13,789 bases of DNA from JABMRP01 sp964444795 (GTDB lineage: Bacteria > Planctomycetota > Planctomycetia > Pirellulales > Thermoguttaceae). Made by a program: the position numbers and the translations under genes. The stretch lies in the NCBI GenBank assembly GCA_964444795.1, contig CAYUIQ010000232.1, positions 1-13,789 of the forward strand. The letters are read 5' to 3'. The notes under the pieces were generated by a model, which saw only the letters and a program-made list of their open reading frames with translations, made no database searches and was not told the origin of the DNA. Positions 7,903-13,535 of this stretch are shown piece after piece (position 1 is the stretch's first letter; each line of letters opens with the position of its first letter).

Positions 7903-8213
7903 GGTACTCCTCGCGTTCCTGCTTGCCGTGGTTTCCGGAATCACCCGACAACCTCAACGGAGGGTGTCAAGCGATTCCGATTGCCCGGTGGCCGACTCGG
8001 AGCCCCCGTTCAGGCGAAGGTGGGGATTGTTGGAGGATTTGGGATCTGCCATCGCAAGACTCCTCGGCACACCGGACACGGTAGCGCAGCCAGCCCTACG
8101 TCCATTATACTTGCGATTCCACCCCACCTAAAGGGGAACCGCCAAACAGGAGCTGTCGGGCTGGGGCGGACAGTTCTTTCCAGTCCGCAGCATTCTCACG
8201 TTACCGACACCTG
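7903..8213. other. Intergenic region upstream of the sigma factor, with an inverted repeat at 8166-8188
   Basis: No gene is supported here. GCGGAC (8166-8171) and GTCCGC (8183-8188) form a hairpin with an 11-base loop, ending 25 bases before the point where homology to the URO-D gene begins. The sigma-factor promoter should lie in this stretch, but apart from the TTGACA noted for that gene no clear elements were found. Confidence 0.45.
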
Positions 8214-8408
8214 CAGCCGGCGCCGGCCGATTTGGCCCTTCCCACAATGGACGAGGACCGCATCCGCGCCGAGCTTCGTCGCACGCTGGAGATCGCCAAG
8301 AGCTGCCGCATGGAGTTGATCATGAAGGACAACCACACAATCGGCAACGACCCCGACAGCGTCACCCGCTGGTGCCAGATTGCGCAGGAAGAGGCGGCGC
8401 GGGTCTAG
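8214..8408 (+). pseudogene. 3' remnant of a second URO-D-fold methyltransferase gene
   Basis: One frame from 8217 encodes 63 residues that align without gaps to the C-terminus of the URO-D protein at 372-1661 (its residues 365-427), with 54 of 63 identical, then a TAG at 8406. The equivalent of Cys394 (SCRMEL) and MKDNHTIG are kept. Homology ends abruptly upstream at about 8214; there is no start codon with a ribosome binding site in frame and no other part of the gene nearby. After the stop both copies share CGGGCCCCCT. This is the tail of an old paralogue whose front was lost, or a partial duplication. The divergence (about 14% at protein level) argues against a very recent copy. Confidence 0.87.
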
Positions 8409-8597
8409 CGGGCCCCCTTCTTCACGGGAAGAACAGGACACGCATTACCCTGACGCGTTCTCTCGCCCCTTTCAGGCCCTCGGCAACGTACCCGTTCACT
8501 TGGCCATGATGTAGTAGTCGATGACATCATGCTCCCGCCGCGTCCGTCACCGCGGAAGCCGACCACGCTCAACGCCGGGGAGGAGGGCCCGAAGGCC

Positions 8598-8624
8598 GTT
8601 CCCGCCCCGGCGGAGCGTGGGAAC
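8598..8624. repeat. Hairpin downstream of the secreted-protein gene
   Basis: GTTCCC at 8598-8603 pairs with GGGAAC at 8619-8624, and the stem can extend through GC/GC with a bulge. It lies 12 bases after the stop of the minus-strand gene. There is no T run, so a termination role is uncertain; similar GTTCCC...GGGAAC palindromes are common dispersed repeats. Nothing else was recognised between 8409 and 8635. Confidence 0.4.
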
Positions 8625-8635
8625 CTGGAGTGCGA

Positions 8636-9523
8636 TTAGCGGCCGGTCCAGCCGGGTGGCGGGGGGCTGAAACTCCTGTGGCCCGACCGCCAGTTGAAGC
8701 CGGTCACCGAACCGTCGGTAACACCCGCATCCGCCAGGGACTTGGCGCTGGCATAATGGTAGACGATCGTCTTCCGCTTCGTGCCGCGGCGGAAGGAGAC
8801 GGTGCGGACACGGTCCTCCAACTCGTGGCCGTATCCGGTGCCCAGATCGGAGCGTGCCGGGGCGCTGAAGCTGCTGTCCGCGTGCATTCCCCCGGCGCTG
8901 CCGGCCGCGGCGCCAAGCCGAAACGACCCGCCCCAGGACGCATTGGGCAAGCCCGGTCCGCGGGGGCCAGAGCGCGAGCCGGTGTACGGCCAGAAGGGGT
9001 GGATGTGGCGGGGCGGGTAGTGCTGGTACAGGGGCTGTTCTTCGATGGCCAGCAAACGGATTTCGCCGATCCGGCTGCCGCGTCCGGTCAGATGAGCGTA
9101 GCTCTCTTCGCGGCCGGTGAAATCGAACGCGGCAACGTGTTCATTTCCCCGGCGCCAGCCTTTGATCCGGATCGTGCCGTAGGGCCCGATCACGTAACCG
9201 CCGCCCGAGTCGTTGGCCGTCCGGCCGTCCATCACCGACAGCCCGTCGACCGAAACGATGGCCAGCACGCGCCGGCTGCCGTGGTTGCGGACGCGAATCT
9301 CGTATTGCCCGCCCGGCTCGCGGACGGGTAGGTAAGTCCGTCCGTTGTGCGGCACGGTTTGCAGCGGCCGGCCGTCGACCAGGACTGTCATCGAGACGTT
9401 CATAGCGTAATAGCCACCGTCGAATCCGCCTCGCCAGACGCCGCTGGGCGGGGTGGCCGACGCGGTGCCCGCGGCTGCGGTTAGTGTCAGGATGGCAAGC
9501 AGGGTTGGTGCGCAAAGTCTCAT
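8636..9523 (-). CDS. Secreted protein of unknown function
   Basis: The 295-residue product starts with a clear signal peptide (about 1-23, ending TASA). The start is the ATG at 9523 because GGAG lies about eight bases upstream; an in-frame upstream ATG at 9580 has no such site and would bury the signal. Mature residues about 30-170 are a beta-rich segment: a Gly-rich opening, YEIRVRNHGSRRVLAIVSVDG, GYVIGPYGTIRIKGWR, VAAFDFTG, SYA and GEIRLLAIEE. I recall a similar arrangement in uncharacterised secreted proteins of proteobacteria; this is memory, not a search. The rest (about 175-295) is low complexity and rich in Gly, Ser, Pro and Arg, including a His/Pro/Tyr-rich turn. No catalytic motif is visible. 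It diverges from the corrinoid gene across a 367-base gap. Confidence 0.75.
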   Translation of the reverse strand: MRLCAPTLLAILTLTAAAGTASATPPSGVWRGGFDGGYYAMNVSMTVLVDGRPLQTVPHNGRTYLPVREPGGQYEIRVRNHGSRRVLAIVSVDGLSVMDGRTANDSGGGYVIGPYGTIRIKGWRRGNEHVAAFDFTGREESYAHLTGRGSRIGEIRLLAIEEQPLYQHYPPRHIHPFWPYTGSRSGPRGPGLPNASWGGSFRLGAAAGSAGGMHADSSFSAPARSDLGTGYGHELEDRVRTVSFRRGTKRKTIVYHYASAKSLADAGVTDGSVTGFNWRSGHRSFSPPPPGWTGR

Positions 9524-9890
9524 CGCTTTTTCTCCGTGGTGGGGTTGGGCGAAAGTACGGGGGTCCCGTCCTATATGCATGTCATGGTGAAACAGGCCAC
9601 GGACCCGCCATCAAACCGAGTAGCCCCGCAAAAAGGGGGGCATCGATTCCGCGTAACGATCGTCGATAAGACAATCAAGACGGGCGTTGTTGCGGCCTCG
9701 CGCTGGTCCGGCGAATGCAGCAGGAAATCTCACGGCGAGACCTTTGGCGGATCGCCCTCACCCGGTGGCTGCGATGCCATCACCCCCCCACAAGAAGGGC
9801 TTCTCGCCGCCGGGGGTGGCGTTGGGGCCTGTCGTTGGTTACGATTTACTCTTTGTCATCAAGCCGAACTCAGTATTCTCGGAGGGCTCC
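9524..9890. other. Divergent intergenic region before the corrinoid protein gene
   Basis: No gene is supported. The frame that runs into the corrinoid protein from 9687 has no homology-like features before the GGAGGG-preceded ATG at 9891. It holds short hairpins, such as CCCC/GGGG around 9629 and AGAAG-GG-CTTCT near 9793. A TTGTCA (9853) and TATTCT (9874) are only 15 apart and too close to the ribosome binding site to be a convincing promoter. I looked for a cobalamin riboswitch because of the downstream gene and could not recognise one. Confidence 0.45.
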
Positions 9891-10535
9891 ATGTCCGACA
9901 GTGCAGATTTTCAGAAGGAACTCTACGAAGCGATTCTCACCGGCAACCGCAATAAGGCGGAAGAGGTGACCCAGGCCGCCATCGACGCCAAGGCCGATGC
10001 GGTGGAACTGGTGAAGCAAGCCGTCATCCCGTCGATGGGAGAAGTGGGCAAGCGGTTCGAGTGCAACGAGTACTTCGTGCCCGAGTTGCTGATTGCCCAA
10101 CGGGCGATGAAAGCGGCCGTGGCCATCTTGGCGCCGCACCTCTCGGGCTCGGAGAAGGTGGGCCGCGTGGTCATCGGCACGGTGCAGGGCGATTTGCACG
10201 ATATCGGCAAGAATCTGGTGGCCGCCATGCTCGAAGGCTGCGGGTTCGAGGTCGTCGATCTGGGCGTCGACGTTGCGCCGGAGGATTTCATCACGGCAGC
10301 CGGGGAGCAGGAAGGCACGCTGGTCGCCCTTTCGGCCCTGCTGACAACGACGATGACGACGATGAAGAAGGTCGTCGAGGCACTGGAGGCGGCCGGCATT
10401 CGCGGCAAGACCAAGGTGATGATCGGCGGTGCCCCCATCACGCAGCAATATGCCGACGAAATCGGTGCCGACGGTTACAGCGACAACGCCAGCGCGGCGG
10501 TCGGTCTGGCCAAGAAACTGGTCGGTGCCGAGTAG
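9891..10535 (+). CDS. Corrinoid (B12-binding) methyl-carrier protein, MtmC/MtbC/MttC family
   Basis: The 214-residue protein has the standard two-domain layout and length of methyltransferase corrinoid proteins: an N-terminal helical cap (about 1-88) and a Rossmann-like B12 domain (about 90-212). The cobalt-ligand motif DLHDIG is at 101-106 (His103), followed by SALLTTTMTTM (148-158) and the GGAPIT loop (179-184) that cradle the cofactor tail. It carries the methyl group on cobalt between a substrate methyltransferase and a pterin or thiol methyltransferase in the cytoplasm. The start at 9891 follows GGAGGG (9881-9886). The pterin methyltransferase starts 13 bases after the stop, so the two are almost certainly one operon. 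The best partner on the substrate side in this window is the URO-D protein at 372-1661. No reductive activator for oxidised corrinoid is visible here. Confidence 0.94.
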   Translation: MSDSADFQKELYEAILTGNRNKAEEVTQAAIDAKADAVELVKQAVIPSMGEVGKRFECNEYFVPELLIAQRAMKAAVAILAPHLSGSEKVGRVVIGTVQGDLHDIGKNLVAAMLEGCGFEVVDLGVDVAPEDFITAAGEQEGTLVALSALLTTTMTTMKKVVEALEAAGIRGKTKVMIGGAPITQQYADEIGADGYSDNASAAVGLAKKLVGAE

Positions 10536-10548
10536 AACGGATCCACCC

Positions 10549-11418
10549 ATGGCGATTGAAGGTCTCACCATCATCGGCGAGTCGATCAACGACTCCGTCC
10601 CCTCGACGCGGAAATTGTTCGACGCCGACGACGTCGACGGGCTGCTGGCGCTGGCCCGTATGCAAGACGAGCGAGGCGCCGGGTACATCGACGTCAACGT
10701 GGGCGGTCGATCGGCGGAGTTCATGGCCGACATGATCCGCCGCGTTCAGAGCGTGACCGAAAAGCCGCTTTCGATCGACACACCCGATCCCGAGTTGGCC
10801 AAGGCGGCGTTGGAAGTGTACGACCCGGCACAAGCCGGCGGTGCCGCTCCGCTGCTCAATTCGATCACCTCGCTGCGGGCCGAGATGTTCGATCTCTACG
10901 TGATCCAGCCGTTTCGGCCGGTCTTGCTGATCTCCGAGCACACGGTCGACGGCAGCTCGCGACCCTGTCACACGGCCGAGCAAACCTACGCCGCGGCGAA
11001 ACACCTGATCGAGCTTGCCCGAAAGGCCGGCAGCGGGATCGCCAACGAAGACTGTGTCTTCGACCCGGGCATCGCGCCGATCGGGAGCGATTCGGAGGGC
11101 AACATCCAGCGGCTGATGACCGCCATGCAAATGATCCACGACGACGCGGATCTGGCCGGCGTCCACGCATCGGTCGGGCTGAGCAATTTCACCGTGATGC
11201 TACCCCCGAAAACGGCCGACGGCTCGCCGGTGAAAAGCTCTCTGGAAAGCGCCTTTCTGACCCGGGCCATGCCCCTGGGGTTGGATATGGTCATCGGCTC
11301 GGTCAAGCGCAACTACCGCACGCTCGAAGCGGACCATCCAGCCATGCTCTGCTTCGACGAATGCCTCGAACTCGACGGCTTCGAGGTGATTATGCGCGTG
11401 CGGGATTTCTACGCGTAG
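10549..11418 (+). CDS. Pterin-binding methyltransferase (methyltetrahydrofolate:corrinoid type)
   Basis: The 289-residue protein has a TIM-barrel pterin-binding fold related to dihydropteroate synthase, AcsE and the MetH folate domain. Visible signatures are GESIND near the N-terminus, GAGYIDVNVGG, SIDTPDPE, LLNSIT, DPGIAPIG and GLSNFTVMLP. The DVN, SIDT and GLSN pieces are the usual pterin-site strands of methyltransferases in this family. It probably moves the methyl group from the neighbouring corrinoid protein to tetrahydrofolate, or the reverse. AcsE is shorter (about 262 residues); the extra length is mostly C-terminal. The ATG at 10549 lies 13 bases after the corrinoid stop and has only a weak ribosome binding site (ACGGAT), consistent with translational coupling. 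Two bases after its stop a strong hairpin begins. True dihydropteroate synthase is unlikely given the corrinoid partner. Confidence 0.9.
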   Translation: MAIEGLTIIGESINDSVPSTRKLFDADDVDGLLALARMQDERGAGYIDVNVGGRSAEFMADMIRRVQSVTEKPLSIDTPDPELAKAALEVYDPAQAGGAAPLLNSITSLRAEMFDLYVIQPFRPVLLISEHTVDGSSRPCHTAEQTYAAAKHLIELARKAGSGIANEDCVFDPGIAPIGSDSEGNIQRLMTAMQMIHDDADLAGVHASVGLSNFTVMLPPKTADGSPVKSSLESAFLTRAMPLGLDMVIGSVKRNYRTLEADHPAMLCFDECLELDGFEVIMRVRDFYA

Positions 11419-11420
11419 CC

Positions 11421-11442
11421 CCCTCTCCCTGCCGGGAGAGGG
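11421..11442 (+). terminator. Hairpin immediately after the pterin methyltransferase gene
   Basis: CCCTCTCCC (11421-11429) and GGGAGAGGG (11434-11442) form a perfect 9-base stem with a TGCC loop, two bases past the stop codon. It is followed by TTGTAG and not a T run. It may stop transcription or protect the mRNA end; the same core occurs at 1679-1700, so it is also a dispersed repeat. Confidence 0.5.
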
Positions 11443-11452
11443 TTGTAGAATA

Positions 11453-11474
11453 CTGCAAGGATCCTCTCTTGCAG
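11453..11474. repeat. Hairpin CTGCAAG/CTTGCAG
   Basis: A perfect 7-base inverted repeat with an 8-base loop, the second of four hairpins in a row between two convergent genes. Confidence 0.5.
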
Positions 11475-11479
11475 GAAGT

Positions 11480-11551
11480 CGGGCCTGCATTTTACACTTT
11501 GGCCTAAGCTATGAAATGCCCAACCCTCTAAAAGTGTAAAATGCAAGCCCG
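11480..11551. repeat. 21-base inverted repeat (TGCATTTTACACTTT type)
   Basis: The arm at 11480-11500 pairs with 11531-11551 with one mismatch; the shared core is TGCATTTTACACTTT and the loop about 30 bases. The mismatch is C-A in a plus-strand RNA but G-U in a minus-strand RNA. The core resembles that of the next hairpin (CATT-C/T-TAC, then a T-rich end), so both may belong to one REP-like family. Confidence 0.75.
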
Positions 11552-11588
11552 ATCGCGATTTCCCTTAGAAAAGGTAAACGTCCCCAGA

Positions 11589-11650
11589 GCGAGAAAAGGG
11601 GGGACATTCTACTTTTTCACGGAAAAGTAGAATGTCCCCCCTTTTCTCGC
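11589..11650. repeat. Perfect 28-base inverted repeat with 6-base loop
   Basis: The arm at 11589-11616 (starting GCGAGAAAAGGGGGG) is matched without error by the reverse complement of 11623-11650; the loop is TCACGG. It lies 40 bases past the stop of the minus-strand gene at 11691. Each arm holds a run of six G or C and an A- or T-rich segment. It could act as a terminator for both directions, but the perfect long stem suggests a mobile palindrome of the REP/REPIN kind. No transposase for it is in the window. Confidence 0.85.
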
Positions 11651-11690
11651 CCCAGTGCAACGAATTGTTAGCAGATTCTCCGATTCCGTT

Positions 11691-12815
11691 CTACTCACGC
11701 CATGTGTTGATTTCATTTAGCCTACTTTCCTGAGACGCCGACCATTCTCGCGCCCATCGAATCGCTGGTGTTAGGGTGGCAGCTGTCAGCTCGTCTAGAA
11801 TTTCCACGCGACAACTGTCATTCGTGAGCACACCGTCTTCAAGGAATGACGTTGCCGGCGCCATTATCCGCCTAACGATGATCATTGGTCGAAACTGGAA
11901 CTGGAGAAGCGCGGACAACTCGGCTATGTGGCCGGAAGCATGATCATCAATTATGACGACAAAACTGGAGAACATCACCGCGGCAAAGAGCTTCTCGATA
12001 TTGCGCTGGATCGGCAGATCGGGGGAATCCTTCAAGAGGAAAGGAGAGTAACCGAGCTGTTCTAAGGCGGCACTTGCCTCTCGAAATCGGCCTTCCGTGG
12101 ATTCGGAATAAGACCCTAACAGCAGGACGCTCTGATCCACCGGACCTTTGAGTTCGCTTAAGAAGTCTTTGAAATTCCAGTGCGGTTTTGCATTCGGCAC
12201 CTCGAGGATCGCTGACGACAAATCGACGATTGCAAGCTCACGAACCGCCATTTCGCACGTCGGAACGATGTCTTGCGAACCAAGAACTTTCAACCACTCA
12301 ATGCACTTGACTTTGGGTTGACCGTTCACAACGTAGCCATTCACGACATTGACTGCGAGGAGGCTTCCATGGCGTTCTACTTGAAACGGTACAGCGCCGC
12401 CGACGAACTGGGCGTGAAATCCCTCCGGCTTGTGGTGTTCTACAAACTCAGAGCTCGCGAAGGACAAACCAAGAAATGCCACATGCCCGCTCACTCGTTG
12501 CGTGACTGGAGAATCATCTGTTGTCCCAGGGAATACCACCGACTCTAGTCTAGATGTTGATTCATTGACAATGAACCCGGGCTCGTGCTGGCTAGATGGA
12601 TGTGCGACCTTGCCATTGATATTGAGCGTCTTGTGCTGATCTCTTCCAAGAAACTCGACGGAATACCGACCTGTCGGATCGGCCACCGCAATTACGAAGG
12701 CCGTTCGACTAATGCACGCTGGCACGAAGCCATGGGATCTTCGGGGAATTGCATCTAGAAGCCCAACAAGTGAACGGTGGTATTCACGCGCGAAGTATGT
12801 GAGGTCCAATGTCAT
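11691..12815 (-). CDS. Hypothetical protein with C-terminal Rossmann/TIR-like domain
   Basis: A 374-residue cytoplasmic protein with no signal peptide or membrane helix. I do not recognise residues 1-225, which look beta-rich with conserved-looking stretches FLGLSFASSEF and FVGGAVPFQVERHG. Residues about 228-316 form an alternating beta-alpha segment: SVLLLGSYSE, a helix RFREASAALEQLGYSPFLLKD, SSFVVIIDD, SGHIAEL, then a strand MIIVRR. That order resembles TIR and related nucleotide-processing folds; Glu299 in SGHIAEL could be the catalytic acid. This is pattern reading and not a family match. Base composition is lower in GC than the neighbours, and it is flanked by hairpins and repeats, suggesting an accessory gene. 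The ATG at 12815 has only a weak upstream site (GGATTGAAG). A defence or signalling role is possible but unproven. Confidence 0.65.
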   Translation of the reverse strand: MTLDLTYFAREYHRSLVGLLDAIPRRSHGFVPACISRTAFVIAVADPTGRYSVEFLGRDQHKTLNINGKVAHPSSQHEPGFIVNESTSRLESVVFPGTTDDSPVTQRVSGHVAFLGLSFASSEFVEHHKPEGFHAQFVGGAVPFQVERHGSLLAVNVVNGYVVNGQPKVKCIEWLKVLGSQDIVPTCEMAVRELAIVDLSSAILEVPNAKPHWNFKDFLSELKGPVDQSVLLLGSYSESTEGRFREASAALEQLGYSPFLLKDSPDLPIQRNIEKLFAAVMFSSFVVIIDDHASGHIAELSALLQFQFRPMIIVRRIMAPATSFLEDGVLTNDSCRVEILDELTAATLTPAIRWAREWSASQESRLNEINTWRE

Positions 12816-12887
12816 GCTTCAATCCATCGCAGTGCGTTTCGTGCCATCCAGCACCTCTCAATCCACCTCACAGTATCCGCTAACTAG

Positions 12888-12916
12888 TGTTTATCGCGCA
12901 CCCCATAATTTGTTAA
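12888..12916 (-). promoter_or_regulatory. Candidate promoter for the 11691-12815 gene
   Basis: On the minus strand TTAACA (12916-12911) and TAAACA (12893-12888) are 17 bases apart. Transcription would begin near 12881, giving a leader of about 65 bases. The -35 box lies inside the first copy of the 31-base repeat, so that repeat could be an operator. Motif evidence only. Confidence 0.35.
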
Positions 12917-12941
12917 CGAGGCGCGTGCGTGCGCAATAACG
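12911..12941. repeat. 31-base direct repeat, copy 1
   Basis: TGTTAACGAGGC, six variable bases, then GTGCGCAATAACG. It matches copy 2 at 24 of 31 positions; all but one of the differences fall in the central six bases. The ends (GTTA...TAAC) are inverted, so each copy looks like a protein binding site with two half sites. It covers the candidate -35 box of the 11691-12815 gene. Confidence 0.6.
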
Positions 12942-13023
12942 TTCCACTCCACCAGGGAGATTTTACCACTCAAGTTGCGGGGGTACAACGCCTTAGGCGG
13001 CCTCGGGCAGTTACCGGCCAATC

Positions 13024-13054
13024 TGTTATCGAGGCAAAGAAGTGCGCAATAACG
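13024..13054. repeat. 31-base direct repeat, copy 2
   Basis: TGTTATCGAGGC, six variable bases, then GTGCGCAATAACG, starting 113 bases from copy 1 in the same orientation. Here the ends GTTAT and ATAAC are a perfect 5-base inverted pair. Confidence 0.6.
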
Positions 13055-13221
13055 CCCCGGCACCCCGCCGGCTAAGCAGCGTCCGAGAGATAAAGGGGGG
13101 CCGCGAGCCCGATAACGTTCCCACGGGGCCGGGCTAGAAGTCGGCGCAAATGCCTTCTGGATAATGTGTTACATTGCGCGACTGGGCCGAGGTCATCCGT
13201 GTTATCGGGGCATGGGAGCGC

Positions 13222-13363
13222 CTAGCAGCCCGTTGAAAAAGTCGTGTGCCACTGCTTGCTTGCAAGCAGTGTCGTGGATTCCAGCACAAACCCCTGCCAT
13301 AAGCACTGCTTGCAAGCAAGCAGTGGCACACATCTCGGCAAAGTCCCCTTTTTCAACACGTTA
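13222..13363. mobile_element. MITE-like inverted-repeat element, about 142 bases
   Basis: The outer ends match as inverted repeats (CTA...GTTGAAAAAG at 13222-13241 against CTTTTTCAAC...TAG at 13348-13363). Inside are perfect 28-base inverted arms at 13244-13271 and 13304-13331 (starting GTGTGCCACTGCTTGC) around a 32-base centre. Each arm is itself nearly palindromic (CACTGCTTG...CAAGCAGTG). There is no coding capacity. The layout fits a non-autonomous element; no transposase or clear target duplication was seen. Confidence 0.6.
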
Positions 13364-13440
13364 GGGTTCGCGAAGAAACGACTTTCCGAGTTTCGAGTTC
13401 TGCAAGAATCCCGCTTGCCCGGCGGGATGAGCCACGGAAA

Positions 13441-13505
13441 ACGGGTGCCTGACCCACGGCTCCCTGATCCACAGTTCACTGCGGAGCCATGAGTCAGACA
13501 CCCGT
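13441..13505 (-). terminator. 23-base hairpin after the DPFG-repeat gene
   Basis: Arms 13441-13463 and 13483-13505 pair over 23 bases with a 19-base loop. The three imperfect positions are C-A in a plus-strand RNA but G-U in a minus-strand RNA, so only the minus transcript pairs throughout. On that strand it begins 30 bases after the stop of the gene at 13536 and is followed by TTTTCC. A terminator or mRNA 3' end structure for that gene is likely. It may derive from a dispersed repeat. Confidence 0.6.
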
Positions 13506-13535
13506 TCTTGTTTCTTGCCGGTCTGAAAGTATCTG

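Larger units (their letters stand above)
12816..13535. other. 720-base gene-free region rich in repeats
   Basis: No gene is supported. In order it holds the candidate minus-strand promoter, two copies of a 31-base repeat (12911, 13024), further TTATCG/CGATAACG motifs (13111, 13202), the 142-base MITE-like element (13222-13363) and the terminator-like hairpin of the last gene (13441-13505). Short open frames over the inverted repeats are explained by the repeats themselves. Confidence 0.6.

Noticed and set aside
7366..8319. 317-residue plus-strand frame over the sigma factor
   Set aside because: Antisense to the sigma gene and out of frame with the URO-D remnant; no ribosome binding site or family features.
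9687..9890. N-terminal extension of the corrinoid protein
   Set aside because: The family starts at the helical cap, and a strong GGAGGG precedes the ATG at 9891; the extension is Pro/Ala-rich non-coding sequence.
9524..9890. Cobalamin riboswitch before the corrinoid gene
   Set aside because: The context suggested it, but I could not recognise a B12 box or the conserved core in order.
10429..10548. N-terminal extension of the pterin methyltransferase
   Set aside because: It overlaps the corrinoid gene in another frame and lacks family similarity; the ATG at 10549 fits the fold.
12911..13206. Integron attC-like array
   Set aside because: Spaced GTTA/TAAC inverted motifs and a GCCTTAGGCGG piece suggested it, but the RYYYAAC/GTTRRRY boxes are not met, no small cassette genes lie between the copies, and no integrase is present.
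12911..13331. CRISPR array
   Set aside because: Only two imperfect direct repeats 113 bases apart, plus inverted repeats; no regular spacers and no cas genes.
13134..13492. Short open frames over the CACTGCTTG repeats
   Set aside because: They arise on both strands from the inverted repeat and have no ribosome binding sites or plausible products.
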